Shown piece by piece: positions 22,197-31,676 of a stretch of DNA of 64,000 bases. Origin of the DNA: Methylobacter sp. (GTDB taxonomy: Bacteria; Pseudomonadota; Gammaproteobacteria; Methylococcales; Methylomonadaceae); assembly GCA_030699385.1 (NCBI GenBank), contig JAUYMY010000022.1:44693-108692 (forward strand). The letters run 5' to 3'. The stretch's first letter is position 1. Each line of letters opens with the position of its first letter. The notes below the pieces were generated by a model that was not told the origin of the DNA, made no database searches, and saw nothing but the letters and a program-made list of their open reading frames with translations. The position numbers were made by a program, and so were the translations under genes.

Positions 22197-24494
22197 TCAT
22201 AATGAACTGTATTTTTCACGTAAACGCTGGCGAATGATTTCGGCCAACGTGTTAAACACAAAGGTAAACATAAACAACACCAGCGCCGCTAAAAACAGCA
22301 CCCGGTAATGTGTGCCATCCACTTCCGATTCCGGCATTTCCACAGCGATATTGGCGGCCAGCGTTCTCATACCCTGAAACACGCTTAAATCCATCACCGG
22401 CGTATTGCCGGTGGCCATTAATACAATCATGGTCTCGCCCACAGCGCGGCCAAAACCTATCATAATGGCGGAAAAAATGCCGGGGCTGGCAGTCAGCAGC
22501 ACCACCCGTATCATGGTTTGCCAGGTGGTCGCGCCCAGTGCCAAAGAACCTACTGTCAAATGCTTGGGCACGCTGAAAATCGCATCTTCGGCGATGGAGA
22601 AAATGGTCGGAATTACCGCAAACCCCATCGCTACGCCCACGACCATGGCATTGCGCTGGTCATAGCCAATGCCCCATTCGGCCTTAAACCAGTCGCGCAA
22701 GGAGCCGTTAAACAACAACGCTTCCAGCGGCACACTGACCTGAAAAGCAAACCAGCCGCTGAACAAAATGACCGGAATCAACAACGCCGCATCCCAGCCT
22801 TCGGCTAACTGCTGGGTAAGCGATTTGGGCACGAATTGCCAGACAAAGGCAAACAGCATCACGCCGACAGGCACCAACATCAGCATCGTAAACAGGCCAG
22901 CCAGATGTTCTTCCATAAACGGCGCCAACCAAAGACCGGCCAAAAAACCTAAAATGACCGTCGGCAGTGCGCCCATGATTTCAATGACCGGCTTGACATA
23001 TTGGCGCATCGTTGGCGCCATAAAATAAGCCGTGTAAATAGCCCCCATCAGCGCCAGCGGTATCGCCACCAGCATTGCGTAAAAGGCACCTTTCAGCGTG
23101 CCGAAAACCAGCGGCGTCAGGCTGTATTTGGGCTCAAAATCATTGCTGGCCGAAGACGATTGCCAAATATAATCGGGTTTCGGATAGCTTTCGTACCAAA
23201 CTTTTTGCCACAGCGATTTCACCGACACTTCGGGATGTTCGTTATCGATGCGCCAGAAATGCAGGGTGTCGTCGGCCGCTTGCAGCAACAAGGCATTGGC
23301 GCGCGGCGACAACACCGCCGCTGTCGGCAAGGCGGTGCTGACGCGGTCTTTAACCATTTCCCGTTCGGCGGTTGAGTGATAAATGCCAACCACGCCCTCA
23401 GCGTCAGTGGTCATAAAGCCTTTGCGACGCTGCTCGGCATTGATAGACACCACGGCTTTGTCGGACACTTTAAATGACCTGATTTTTTGCATCGCCGGGC
23501 GGTTCGAAGCGTCTCTGACCTTACTCCATTGCGAAACCAAGCCGCTGGAATCACCTATCATCAGCGACAAGTCGCCATTTAAAAAAGCCACGCTGGTGAT
23601 GGTTTGTTCGGCATCCACCACATTTTGCTGCTGTTTTAAGCTGGGATTAGTTTTATTGTTAATATCAAAATAACTCAGCTGACCGTCGTTGCTGATCAGG
23701 TACAGATTGGACTCATCCTTGTCGATTAAAATAGTGGCAATATTCGCCGCCGACTGCTCCAGCACCGCATCGGTGCGCGTTAACGTGGCTTCATCGGCAA
23801 ATAAGGCTTGTTCTTTTTGGACATTGACCAAGCGGATTTTACCAGCGCCCTGCTCGGTATCGGCGGTTGTTGCCACGATAGTCGATGAATCATCGCCCAC
23901 CTTGACCGCAATTTTCTGCAATGCAGCGCCGCCATCATCAATCAGTAACGGCTGTTCACCGAGTGGGTATTTGAGCGACGGCGTAATCGCCCGCACATCG
24001 TTCGGGTAAGTCACTTTATATTGATGCTTAACAACAATGGCGCGGCCATCGTCCAAACCGTAAATCACCGCACCTTGGTTAATAGGACTGCCCTGGGCAA
24101 AGCTGGTAATATGCGCGCCTTCAGGAATAGCCACGGCCTCGGTCAACAGCGTTTTCCCGGTCGCGACATCAAAAAACACTACGTGGCCGCTGTCAGTAAA
24201 GCGCGCGGCGACTTCATTTTGCTCTTCCATTTCCAGTAACAGCGTTTTACCCAGCGCCTGCTCCGGCACGGCATAATCACTGACCGGTTTAGTGCTGGCC
24301 GAGATAAACAGCGGATAAACCACATACAGCAAATAAAAGAAAATCATCACCACGGCGACAATGACACCCAAGCCGCCAGCGACGACGGCATAGCGCGCTA
24401 TGGCATCTTTAACGAGTCGCCAGCGCTGGTAATATTCACCGGAACTGATTTTTATGGAGTGGGGTTGTTTTATGGGCGTGTTTATTTCTGACAT
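22197..24494 (-). CDS. pstC: Phosphate ABC transporter permease PstC (long form)
   Basis: 765 residues from ATG 24494; the frame is open upstream to 24608 but those residues do not look like PstC. A TM helix near 35-60 is followed by a periplasmic insert of about 380 residues with WD40/beta-propeller-like repeats (SVAFLNGDLSLMIGDSSGLVSQW). The permease core is C-terminal, with the loop [18 protein letters not shown]. Partner of the long PstA. Confidence 0.93.
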   Translation of the reverse strand: MSEINTPIKQPHSIKISSGEYYQRWRLVKDAIARYAVVAGGLGVIVAVVMIFFYLLYVVYPLFISASTKPVSDYAVPEQALGKTLLLEMEEQNEVAARFTDSGHVVFFDVATGKTLLTEAVAIPEGAHITSFAQGSPINQGAVIYGLDDGRAIVVKHQYKVTYPNDVRAITPSLKYPLGEQPLLIDDGGAALQKIAVKVGDDSSTIVATTADTEQGAGKIRLVNVQKEQALFADEATLTRTDAVLEQSAANIATILIDKDESNLYLISNDGQLSYFDINNKTNPSLKQQQNVVDAEQTITSVAFLNGDLSLMIGDSSGLVSQWSKVRDASNRPAMQKIRSFKVSDKAVVSINAEQRRKGFMTTDAEGVVGIYHSTAEREMVKDRVSTALPTAAVLSPRANALLLQAADDTLHFWRIDNEHPEVSVKSLWQKVWYESYPKPDYIWQSSSASNDFEPKYSLTPLVFGTLKGAFYAMLVAIPLALMGAIYTAYFMAPTMRQYVKPVIEIMGALPTVILGFLAGLWLAPFMEEHLAGLFTMLMLVPVGVMLFAFVWQFVPKSLTQQLAEGWDAALLIPVILFSGWFAFQVSVPLEALLFNGSLRDWFKAEWGIGYDQRNAMVVGVAMGFAVIPTIFSIAEDAIFSVPKHLTVGSLALGATTWQTMIRVVLLTASPGIFSAIMIGFGRAVGETMIVLMATGNTPVMDLSVFQGMRTLAANIAVEMPESEVDGTHYRVLFLAALVLFMFTFVFNTLAEIIRQRLREKYSSL

Positions 24495-24534
24495 ACTAAA
24501 GCTACTAGAAATTAATATAACAAGATAATAAAAA

Positions 24535-24575
24535 AACGGCCAAGACTCACAAAGTAAATCTTGACCGTTATTTTT
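24535..24575 (-). terminator. Hairpin between pstS and pstC (attenuator-like)
   Basis: On the minus strand ACGGTCAAGATT pairs with AGTCTTGGCCGT, followed by a run of T (24529-24536 in plus-strand A). It sits between pstS (stop at 24666) and pstC, and may end most pstS transcripts, giving more PstS than permease. Confidence 0.75.
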
Positions 24576-24665
24576 GTCCGATGTGCCTTTACTCTCTAAG
24601 GGGCGCAATAATAGCGCATTCAGCCCAACATCCTTGTCTGCGCACTACTAAATTCAATCAGCGTC

Positions 24666-25655
24666 TTATTTCAGTGTGGTCAATATCTTATCGACCACTT
24701 TTGCCGGTAATGGAATATAACCGTCTTTGATAACCACTTGTTGACCGGTTTTAGACAGCACCATTTTGATAAACTCACCATCTAACGGCGCCAATGGCTG
24801 GTTAGGTTTTTTGTTGACATAAACGTACAAATAACGCGTCAGTGGATAAGTGCCGGCAACCGCATTTTCAGGCGTTGCATCCACAAATTTCTGGGTACCT
24901 TTTTTTGCCAAAGGCACCATTTTTATGCCCGATGTTGAATAACCCATGCCGGAATAACCAATACCATTAACCGACGAGGTTACTGATTGAACAACAGAGG
25001 CAGAGCCGGGTTGTTCATTAACGTTACTTTTGAAATCGCCTTTACATAAAGCGTGTTCTTTAAAGTAGCCGTAAGTGCCTGAAACCGAGTTACGCCCGTA
25101 CAGCTGAATGCTTTTTGCGCCCCAGGCAGCAACGCCGGCATCGCCCCACGTTTCAATGCTCTTGTCGCCGCCGCATTTATTGGTCGATGAGAAAATGGCA
25201 TCAACTTGTTCTGCGGTTAAGCCTTTGATCGGGTTGTCTTTGTTGACCAGAACCGCCAGCGCATCAATGGCTACAGGAATAGCCGTCGGCTTATAGCCGT
25301 ATTTATCTTCGAAAGCTTCGAGTTCGTCATCCTTCATTTCCCGGCTCATCGGGCCCAGGTTTGACGTGCCTTCAGTCAACGCTGGTGGCGCAGTAGAAGA
25401 ACCGGCCGCTTGAATTTGAATATTAACGTTTGGATATTCGCGGTTAAATTGTTCTGCCCATAATGTCATCAAATTCGCCAATGTATCGGAACCGACGCTG
25501 GATAAATTGCCGGAAATGCCGCTGGCTTTTTGATAGTCAGGTAAACCGGCATCAACCGTTTGCTGTGCTGCGTTGACGCTAACACTGGTTAATGCCGCAA
25601 TAGCCAGACTCATTGCAGTCACTAACGATTTGGTTTTAAAACATAGTTTCATCAT
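24666..25655 (-). CDS. pstS: Phosphate-binding periplasmic protein PstS
   Basis: 329 residues. Signal peptide (residues 1-29, SVNA|AQ) then the PBP-like phosphate-binding fold, with [30 protein letters not shown] and [12 protein letters not shown]; Ser/Arg/Asp ligands lie in these loops. The two opening Met codons (25655, 25652) are both possible. Preceded by a Pho box and followed by a hairpin, then pstC. Confidence 0.96.
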   Translation of the reverse strand: MMKLCFKTKSLVTAMSLAIAALTSVSVNAAQQTVDAGLPDYQKASGISGNLSSVGSDTLANLMTLWAEQFNREYPNVNIQIQAAGSSTAPPALTEGTSNLGPMSREMKDDELEAFEDKYGYKPTAIPVAIDALAVLVNKDNPIKGLTAEQVDAIFSSTNKCGGDKSIETWGDAGVAAWGAKSIQLYGRNSVSGTYGYFKEHALCKGDFKSNVNEQPGSASVVQSVTSSVNGIGYSGMGYSTSGIKMVPLAKKGTQKFVDATPENAVAGTYPLTRYLYVYVNKKPNQPLAPLDGEFIKMVLSKTGQQVVIKDGYIPLPAKVVDKILTTLK

Positions 25656-25700
25656 TCCACCCTCAAGTTAATTTAAATTGATGTCATTATCTAATTGATA

Positions 25701-25719
25701 TGTGACAACAATATGACAG
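25701..25719 (-). promoter_or_regulatory. Pho box upstream of pstS
   Basis: Minus strand CTGTCATATTGTTGTCACA: two 7-nt half-sites (CTGTCAT and TTGTCAC) in the 11-nt repeat spacing bound by PhoB. It lies 46 nt before the pstS start, with an AT-rich stretch between that can hold the -10. Predicts induction at low phosphate. Confidence 0.85.
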
Positions 25720-25768
25720 GATAGTTTTTTTGCATGCTCATTATTAATGACAGATAAAAAGATTATTA

Positions 25769-25800
25769 CCACGAAGAATGAAACTTCGTGCTCTTCGTGG
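25769..25800. repeat. CACGAA palindrome upstream of pstS
   Basis: CCACGAAGA and TCTTCGTGG arms around an inner CTTCGTG. Same family as 18841-18935 and 30506-30620. It may end the transcript of the 25866 lipoprotein gene before the pstS promoter. Confidence 0.65.
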
Positions 25801-25865
25801 TGAATTAAATGCTTTTAAGTATCTCTGATGTCGCCCGTCGGTAATGAGAAGTTGCCCGGCTTCAC

Positions 25866-26390
25866 CTAATGCCAGCCGCCATATTGCGTGGTCGGATCGC
25901 CGCGCCAGCCTGTTGTCGTTTTGTTGGCGTCGGGCGTGTGTACTGTCCGTTCGGCGGCGCGAATCATGTTGGCGTGGGTATAACCGCCCATCGCTTTTGC
26001 AGCCGCCGCAATCGCTGTCGATAATTTATTAATCTCGTATTTGGTAATACTGTTATGCACGACAGCGGCGACCAGTTTTTCGTTGCCCGATTCGGCAGAA
26101 AAGGTTAACAAAATAGGCAACACGGTATTGGCAGGAATTTCTACGCTGTAATGTCCGTTGTCGACCGCGACTTTTGTAATCAGCTGGCCGTTTTCAGCAT
26201 TTACTGCCACGGTGCCGGTTTTAACCAAGCCTTTTTCATTGCTGACCGAGCCTTCCAGGACAGCCGCTTGGGCGTATTTTTTGACCACGGCGGGAATGGT
26301 AGTTGCCGGCTTCGAGTCTTGTCCGCAAGCGGAAACCGTCAAAGCGCCCAAGATCACCAGTAAAGCTTTAGATAAAGTGCTGCGTTTCAT
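25866..26390 (-). CDS. Exported lipoprotein, function unknown
   Basis: 174 residues from ATG 26390, which has GAGAGG upstream; an in-frame ATG at 26408 lacks a site. The signal sequence ends in the lipobox LTVSAC|G. A beta-rich segment (SVSNEKGLVKTGTVAV, NGHYSVEIPANTVLPILLTF) looks like a carboxypeptidase-regulatory/Ig-like fold. The C-terminal segment is Ala-rich, ending in a Trp/Gly tail (YGGWH). It lies 36 nt after the 26427 gene, so they probably form an operon, upstream of pstS. Confidence 0.75.
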   Translation of the reverse strand: MKRSTLSKALLVILGALTVSACGQDSKPATTIPAVVKKYAQAAVLEGSVSNEKGLVKTGTVAVNAENGQLITKVAVDNGHYSVEIPANTVLPILLTFSAESGNEKLVAAVVHNSITKYEINKLSTAIAAAAKAMGGYTHANMIRAAERTVHTPDANKTTTGWRGDPTTQYGGWH

Positions 26391-26426
26391 AAAAAACCTC
26401 TCAATCATTTATAAATGTTGGACGCG

Positions 26427-26801
26427 TCAATCAGCGATTTTGACCAGCCAGCCATCGCTGCCTTTGCATTTGCCTTCGGCGCTGACATTAATGCGCACAA
26501 ATTGCCCTTTCAATGTCTCCGGCAGCTGGCCAGTCACGGCGTAGCGTTGTGGGCCGAGTTCTTGCGCAGTCACCTCGACGGCTTGGTTTTTGATGCTGAC
26601 GCTAATACTGGAAGGATTGGGGATACCGGCAACCATAAAAGAAAAAGCCGCGCCTGCTGCGGCTTCTGCCTTGTCGGCCGGATTAAACTGGCTAAATTCC
26701 GGCTTTTTGCAAGCCGATTGGCTGCTGCCGCTACCGTAGGCCCAAGTGTGGCTAGACACAGCCATTAACATCAAAAAGGGTAAAACCGGGGATAATTTCA
26801 T
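26427..26801 (-). CDS. Small secreted protein, function unknown
   Basis: 124 residues from the second Met (MKLSPVLPFL); Met1 at 26813 is possible. The signal peptide is cleaved near TWA|YG. The mature part has two Cys (SACKKP and GKCKGS), which may form a disulfide, and a beta-rich middle. No family recognised. It may act with the neighbouring lipoprotein; the two share export and spacing. Confidence 0.7.
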   Translation of the reverse strand: MKLSPVLPFLMLMAVSSHTWAYGSGSSQSACKKPEFSQFNPADKAEAAAGAAFSFMVAGIPNPSSISVSIKNQAVEVTAQELGPQRYAVTGQLPETLKGQFVRINVSAEGKCKGSDGWLVKIAD

Positions 26802-26840
26802 GGCGAGCCTCAAAGTGATTAGGAAAAAATGCGGTCAATA

Positions 26841-26868
26841 AAAAAGGCACCCTAAGATGCCTTTTAAT
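26841..26868 (-). terminator. Terminator after the cupin gene
   Basis: Minus strand AAGGCATCTTAGGGTGCCTTTTTT: short GGCA/TGCC-type stem with a T-run, directly after the cupin stop codon at 26874. Confidence 0.75.
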
Positions 26869-26873
26869 TTCAG

Positions 26874-27149
26874 TTAATCGTAGCTGTAATGTTTGCGCAA
26901 AGGCTTAACAACTTGCCAGTGACTATTGAGGCCTTCAGGGAAAACCACCAAGTCGCCAGGCAGAATACGTACCGGCTCACCGCCGACCGGGGTGACCAGA
27001 ATCTCGCCTTCCAGAATGTAAGCGGTTTCAGTCTCGTCAAAGTCGATGCTGAATTCGGAGATTTCTTTCTCCCAAATGTCCCAGCTTGCTACGCCCAGTT
27101 CTTTTAGGCGTTCTTCATTAGGGTTATGTTCAATTGTGATTTGCGGCAT
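26874..27149 (-). CDS. Cupin-domain protein
   Basis: 91 residues, a single small cupin barrel of the ureidoglycine aminohydrolase-like/EutQ type: WDIWEKEISEFSIDFDETETAYILEGE, then PGDLVVFPEGLNSHWQV. The usual two-His/Glu metal set is reduced: E and a single H are visible, so metal binding is uncertain. Its own terminator follows. Role unknown. Confidence 0.85.
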   Translation of the reverse strand: MPQITIEHNPNEERLKELGVASWDIWEKEISEFSIDFDETETAYILEGEILVTPVGGEPVRILPGDLVVFPEGLNSHWQVVKPLRKHYSYD

Positions 27150-27260
27150 GAGTTTCCTACATTTTCAAGATGATTAAAAAATTACGCGAGCCCACTGTTT
27201 AAGACTGGACGGCGGGTAAAATTGTAACGATTCAACCGTTAAAAAGATAGAACGCAAAAA

Positions 27261-28106
27261 CTATCCCGCTACCGCCAGGAAATTTTTACTGATTTTTTTC
27301 ACTTCGGGGCAATCAATACTGATACGCTGCACCTGTTCGCCCAATTTCAACGCGGTTAGCTGGCCGCCCCACAGGCAACCGGTGTCTATCGCGTAACAAT
27401 TTGGCCCTTCGTGATAACCCAACGCCGACCAGTGGCCGAAAATAATGCGCATATCCGCATTTTTGCGCTTAGGTGCATCAAACCACGGCACTAGGCTTTT
27501 GGGCTGTGAACCTATCGGCCCGCTATAAATAAAATCCAAGCGACCATTCGCATCGCAATAGCGCATACGGGTAAAGCAGTTAATAATAAAGCGCAAGCGG
27601 TTAAAACCTTTCAAATCGGATGACCAGATATTCGGTTTATTGCCGTACATTTGTTTTAAAAATACCTGATAATCAACGCTTCTTAACGCTTGTTCCGCCA
27701 GCATCGCCATTTTTTGGGTGCGTTTAAAATCCCATTGCGGCGGCACACCGGCATGAAGCAGACAGAAATCGTCGTTAAAATGAAACAGCGGCCGATGTCT
27801 TAGCCAATGGATTAACTCGTCACTGTCCGGCGCTTCGAGCACGGGCAGTAATGAGTCCTTTTTGCGGGCTATTTTGGGCGCGCAGGACGCCGCCAATAAA
27901 TGCAGGTCGTGATTGCCCAATACGGTGATTGCGGCATCGCCCAGCGATTTGACAAAACGCAGGGTTTCCAGCGATTTGGGGCCACGATTGACCAGATCGC
28001 CGGCAAACCAAAGCTGGTCGGACTGTTCGTTAAAAGCGATGGTATCGAGTAGCCTTAATAATTCATCAAAACAGCCCTGAATGTCGCCGATTGCATAAAT
28101 GGACAT
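27261..28106 (-). CDS. apaH: Bis(5'-nucleosyl)-tetraphosphatase, symmetrical
   Basis: Splits Ap4A to two ADP; relatives also remove Np4 caps from RNA. 281 residues with the metallophosphatase motifs GDIQGCFDE, GDLVNRGP, GNHDLH and a later FGHWSALG. Three nt after apaG on the same strand. The usual upstream partners ksgA/pdxA are not here. Confidence 0.96.
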   Translation of the reverse strand: MSIYAIGDIQGCFDELLRLLDTIAFNEQSDQLWFAGDLVNRGPKSLETLRFVKSLGDAAITVLGNHDLHLLAASCAPKIARKKDSLLPVLEAPDSDELIHWLRHRPLFHFNDDFCLLHAGVPPQWDFKRTQKMAMLAEQALRSVDYQVFLKQMYGNKPNIWSSDLKGFNRLRFIINCFTRMRYCDANGRLDFIYSGPIGSQPKSLVPWFDAPKRKNADMRIIFGHWSALGYHEGPNCYAIDTGCLWGGQLTALKLGEQVQRISIDCPEVKKISKNFLAVAG

Positions 28107-28109
28107 CGC

Positions 28110-28487
28110 TTAATGCAGGGTTCTGGGGATGGATAAGGTAAACCTTGGCACATCGGCCAGGAAGTTGTCGCCGTCATCCGAATGCATGGTGTAATCGCCC
28201 TGCATGGTGCCGACCGGCGTGTTGATCATCGCGCCGCTGGTGTAGCGGAACGACTCGCCAGGCCTAAGATAAGGTTGCTCGCCAATCACGCCTTCGCCTC
28301 GGACTTCCTGAATCTGACCGTTGGAATCGGTGATTAACCAATGCCGTTGCAGCAACTTTGCCGGCACGGCGCCGGCATTGGTAATCGTGACGGTATAGGC
28401 AAAGACGTAACGATCATCGTCGGGGGAGGAGTGCGCTTCTATAAAAAGAGGGACGGCTTCAACTATTATTTTGTTTTTTGGGTTCAT
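28110..28487 (-). CDS. apaG: ApaG protein
   Basis: 125 residues, an immunoglobulin-like fold. The family core is present: AYTVTITNAGAVPAKLLQRHWLITDSNG, then VRGEGVIGEQPYLRPGE and MQGDYTMHSDDG. Biochemical role is unsettled. Forms a tight pair with apaH. Confidence 0.96.
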   Translation of the reverse strand: MNPKNKIIVEAVPLFIEAHSSPDDDRYVFAYTVTITNAGAVPAKLLQRHWLITDSNGQIQEVRGEGVIGEQPYLRPGESFRYTSGAMINTPVGTMQGDYTMHSDDGDNFLADVPRFTLSIPRTLH

Positions 28488-28558
28488 TATTAGATCATAT
28501 AGGTTATGTGTTGATTATTTCATCGTAACTTTTCATTAAACGCAAGTAACTATTCAGT

Positions 28559-29113
28559 ATGAAATATAAAGGCTGTTTTTTAATCCTGCTTATTGCCCTG
28601 TCGCAAATGGCTAAGGCGGAAGATGCCGGCGCCTTATTTGCTGCGGCAATGACAGGAAAGCTGGAAAGAACAACGGCTTTGCTGGCGCAAGGACTGGACG
28701 TTAACAGCAAAACCGCCGGTGGCCGTACCGCGCTGATGGCCGCGAGTTTTAATGGTAATGTACGCATTGTCAGGCTGTTGTTAGGTTATGGTGCCGATGT
28801 CAGTTTGGCTGATGATTTTGGCACAACCGCGTTAATGGATGCGCTGGTTTTTGGCAATGAAGACATCGTCGCGTTATTGATTGCCGCCGGGGCTGACGTC
28901 AATGCGGTGGACAAACAAAATGTGACGGTGATGGCCCGAGCAAAAAAAACAGGCCATGAAAAAATCATTAAACTGCTGGAAACAGCCGGGGCCAAAGAAC
29001 AGCTGGACGTACCGATAGAAGAGGCCACCGCCGTAGGTGCAGACGGAAAACCGGCGGCAAAACCGGGAGAAAAGCCCGTAAAACCAGATGCCGCGCCGGC
29101 GGGCAAAAAATAA
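28559..29113 (+). CDS. Periplasmic ankyrin-repeat protein
   Basis: 184 residues. Signal peptide to about residue 20 (MAKAED). Three to four ankyrin repeats at 25-145: GRTALMAASFNGNVRIVRLLLGYGADV, FGTTALMDALVFGNEDIVALLIAAGADV and NVTVMARAKKTGHEKIIKLLETAGA. The tail is Pro/Lys/Ala-rich. It is a protein-binding scaffold with unknown partner. Nineteen nt before mpl. Confidence 0.88.
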   Translation: MKYKGCFLILLIALSQMAKAEDAGALFAAAMTGKLERTTALLAQGLDVNSKTAGGRTALMAASFNGNVRIVRLLLGYGADVSLADDFGTTALMDALVFGNEDIVALLIAAGADVNAVDKQNVTVMARAKKTGHEKIIKLLETAGAKEQLDVPIEEATAVGADGKPAAKPGEKPVKPDAAPAGKK

Positions 29114-29132
29114 TTAAACTAAGGACAACACA

Positions 29133-30488
29133 GTGCATATTCACATTTTAGGTATTTGCGGCACATTTATGGGCGGGCTTGCCGTGATTGCCCGGCAATT
29201 GGGTCATCAGGTCAGCGGTTCCGACCAGAATGTTTACCCGCCGATGAGCACACAGCTTGAAGAGCAGGGCATCGTATTGATGGAAGGTTATCGCCCCGAA
29301 AACCTAGACAGCAAGCCGGACTTGGTGATTATCGGCAATGCGCTGTCGCGCGGCAATGCTGAAGTCGAAGCGGTGCTAAACCAGGGGCTAAAATATGTAT
29401 CCGGCCCGCAATGGCTAGCCGAACATGTGCTGCAAGGCAAATGGGTGTTGGGCGTTGCCGGAACGCATGGCAAAACCACCACCACCAGCATGTTGAGCTG
29501 GATATTGGAATATCAGGGTTTTAAGCCGGGCTTTTTGATTGGCGGCATCCCGCTCAATTTCGGCATTTCGGCGCGGCTGGGCGAGTCCGATTTTTTTGTC
29601 ATCGAGGCCGATGAATACGATTCGGCGTTTTTTGACAAGCGTTCAAAGTTTGTCCATTACCGGCCTAGAACCGCCATTCTGAATAACCTTGAGTACGATC
29701 ATGCCGATATTTTCCCGGATCTGGATGCGATTAAAAAACAATTCCATCATCTGGTCAGGACGGTGCCCGGCGAAGGCTTGATTATCAGCCCCGAAACCGA
29801 TGCCAATATTAATGATGTGCTGACTATGGGCTGTTGGACGCCGGTTGCCAAGACTTCTATTAATTCTGATGCGCAATGGAACGCGCAATTGTTCAACAGC
29901 GACGGCAGCCGGTTTTCGGTGGTATTTGAAAATAAAGAGCAAGGCCGTGTCGAGTGGTCGTTGACCGGCGAACATAATGTTTATAACGCGCTATCGGCAA
30001 TCGTTGCAGCCTGGCACGTCGGCATCAGACCTAAAGATGCGATAGCGGCATTGGCGCAGTTTAAAAACGTCAAACGCCGGATGGAAGTGATTGCCGAAAT
30101 TAACGGCGTGACCATTTATGACGACTTTGCCCACCATCCGACCGCAATACACACAACACTGGACGGCTTGCGCAAACAAGTCGGGTCAGAGCGCATCATC
30201 GCTATCGTCGAGCCGCGCTCAAACACCATGCGCTTAGGTGTGCATACTCAAACACTGGCGCAATCGTTAGCCGATGCCGATGTAGCGATTATTTATCAAC
30301 CCGAAGCGCTGGGCTGGGATTTAAGCGAGCTGAAAAAATACGCAGAAAATATTGAAATCTGTTCGTCGCTGGATGACATTATCGCTAAACTCAAGTTTGA
30401 AGCGCGTTATGGCGGACATTTTGTGCTGATGAGCAACGGCAGCTTCGGCGGCATTTATCAGCGCTTGCAGGATGAATTGAACGGCTAA
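29133..30488 (+). CDS. mpl: UDP-N-acetylmuramate:L-Ala-gamma-D-Glu-meso-DAP ligase
   Basis: Recycles cell-wall tripeptide by joining it to UDP-MurNAc. 451 residues, Mur ligase family: GICGTFMGGLAVIARQLGH at the N terminus, P-loop AGTHGKTTTTSML, then NLEYDHADIF and YDDFAHHPTAI. The start codon is GTG 29133, with AAGGA upstream; no ATG fits. It runs downstream of the ankyrin gene. Confidence 0.95.
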   Translation: MHIHILGICGTFMGGLAVIARQLGHQVSGSDQNVYPPMSTQLEEQGIVLMEGYRPENLDSKPDLVIIGNALSRGNAEVEAVLNQGLKYVSGPQWLAEHVLQGKWVLGVAGTHGKTTTTSMLSWILEYQGFKPGFLIGGIPLNFGISARLGESDFFVIEADEYDSAFFDKRSKFVHYRPRTAILNNLEYDHADIFPDLDAIKKQFHHLVRTVPGEGLIISPETDANINDVLTMGCWTPVAKTSINSDAQWNAQLFNSDGSRFSVVFENKEQGRVEWSLTGEHNVYNALSAIVAAWHVGIRPKDAIAALAQFKNVKRRMEVIAEINGVTIYDDFAHHPTAIHTTLDGLRKQVGSERIIAIVEPRSNTMRLGVHTQTLAQSLADADVAIIYQPEALGWDLSELKKYAENIEICSSLDDIIAKLKFEARYGGHFVLMSNGSFGGIYQRLQDELNG

Positions 30489-30505
30489 CTTTACAAAGCA
30501 TTAGT

Positions 30506-30620
30506 CCACGAAAAGCACGAAAGACACGAAAAAAAAGCAACATGTTGTATACCTTTTGGGATAACTCTCTACAACGTAGTATCACCCTGAAAATTTTCGT
30601 GCTTTTCGTGTCTTTCGTGG
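30506..30620. repeat. MITE-like CACGAA element between mpl and trpD
   Basis: 115 nt bounded by CCACGAAAAGCACGAAAG and CTTTTCGTGTCTTTCGTGG, imperfect terminal inverted repeats around a unique 60-nt core. It fills the mpl-trpD gap almost exactly. No ORF inside. Confidence 0.75.
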
Positions 30621-30662
30621 AAAAATTAATTTTCAATTTTCAAACACAAAGAACAAATTCGA

Positions 30663-31676
30663 ATGCACATACAACAAGCCCTGCAAGCCCTTCTGAACAA
30701 ACAAGATCTCAGCTCTGAGCAAATGCGCGCCGTGATGCGGCAAATCATGAGCGGCAACGCCACCGACGCACAAATCGGCGGTTTTTTAATCGCGCTACGC
30801 TGCAAAGGCGAAAGCGTCGACGAAATCGCCGCCGCTGCCGAAGTGATGCGCGAACTGGCCGATAAAGTCGAGGTTAGCGGCGCGCACGTCATCGACACCT
30901 GCGGCACCGGTGGTGATGGTGCCAATACCTTTAACATCTCCACCACCTGCGCTTTTGTGGTCGCAGCAGCGGGTGGCCAAGTCGCCAAACACGGTAACCG
31001 TTCGGTGTCGAGCAGTTGCGGCAGCGCCGACTTGCTGGAAGCCGCAGGCGTCAATCTGGATCTCAGCGCCGAACAAGTCGCGCACTGCGTCAACGACATC
31101 GGTGTTGGTTTTTTGTTCGCGCCCAAACATCACGGTGCGATGAAATACACCCGTAATGCACGCCGTGAAATGGGCGTGCGCACTCTGTTCAATCTTTTAG
31201 GCCCGTTATCCAATCCCGCCGCCGCGCCTAATCAGTTAATCGGCGTGTTCGCGAAAGAATGGCTGGAGCCGCTGGCGCAGGTGCTGAAAAAACTCGGCAG
31301 TGAGCATGTTTTGGTAGTCAATGCTGACGACGGCCTTGATGAAATCAGCATTGCCTCGCCGTCAAGCATTGCCGAACTTAAAAATGGCGAAGTCAGCACT
31401 TACCGCGTTACCCCGGAACAATTCGGTTTTCAACGCGCCAGTTTGGGCGAATTGGCGGTTGATGGTGCAGCGTCGAGTCTGGTGATGGTAAAATCGGTGC
31501 TGGACAATAAAGCCGGTGCGGCCAGAGACATTGTCACGCTCAATGCCGGTGCGGCGATTTATGCGGCCAATATCACCGATTCGTTAAGCGCAGGCATAGA
31601 GCAAGCCGAACAGCTGATTGCCAGCGGTGCGGCTAAAGCCAAATTCGATGCGTTGATCGCTTATAGCCTGAGATGA
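30663..31676 (+). CDS. trpD: Anthranilate phosphoribosyltransferase
   Basis: Joins anthranilate to PRPP, tryptophan step two. 337 residues. Glycine-rich PRPP loop [15 protein letters not shown], then [18 protein letters not shown] and [10 protein letters not shown]. The stop TGA at 31674-31676 overlaps the ATG of brnT (31673) as ATGA. Normally trpC follows directly. Confidence 0.96.
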   Translation: MHIQQALQALLNKQDLSSEQMRAVMRQIMSGNATDAQIGGFLIALRCKGESVDEIAAAAEVMRELADKVEVSGAHVIDTCGTGGDGANTFNISTTCAFVVAAAGGQVAKHGNRSVSSSCGSADLLEAAGVNLDLSAEQVAHCVNDIGVGFLFAPKHHGAMKYTRNARREMGVRTLFNLLGPLSNPAAAPNQLIGVFAKEWLEPLAQVLKKLGSEHVLVVNADDGLDEISIASPSSIAELKNGEVSTYRVTPEQFGFQRASLGELAVDGAASSLVMVKSVLDNKAGAARDIVTLNAGAAIYAANITDSLSAGIEQAEQLIASGAAKAKFDALIAYSLR

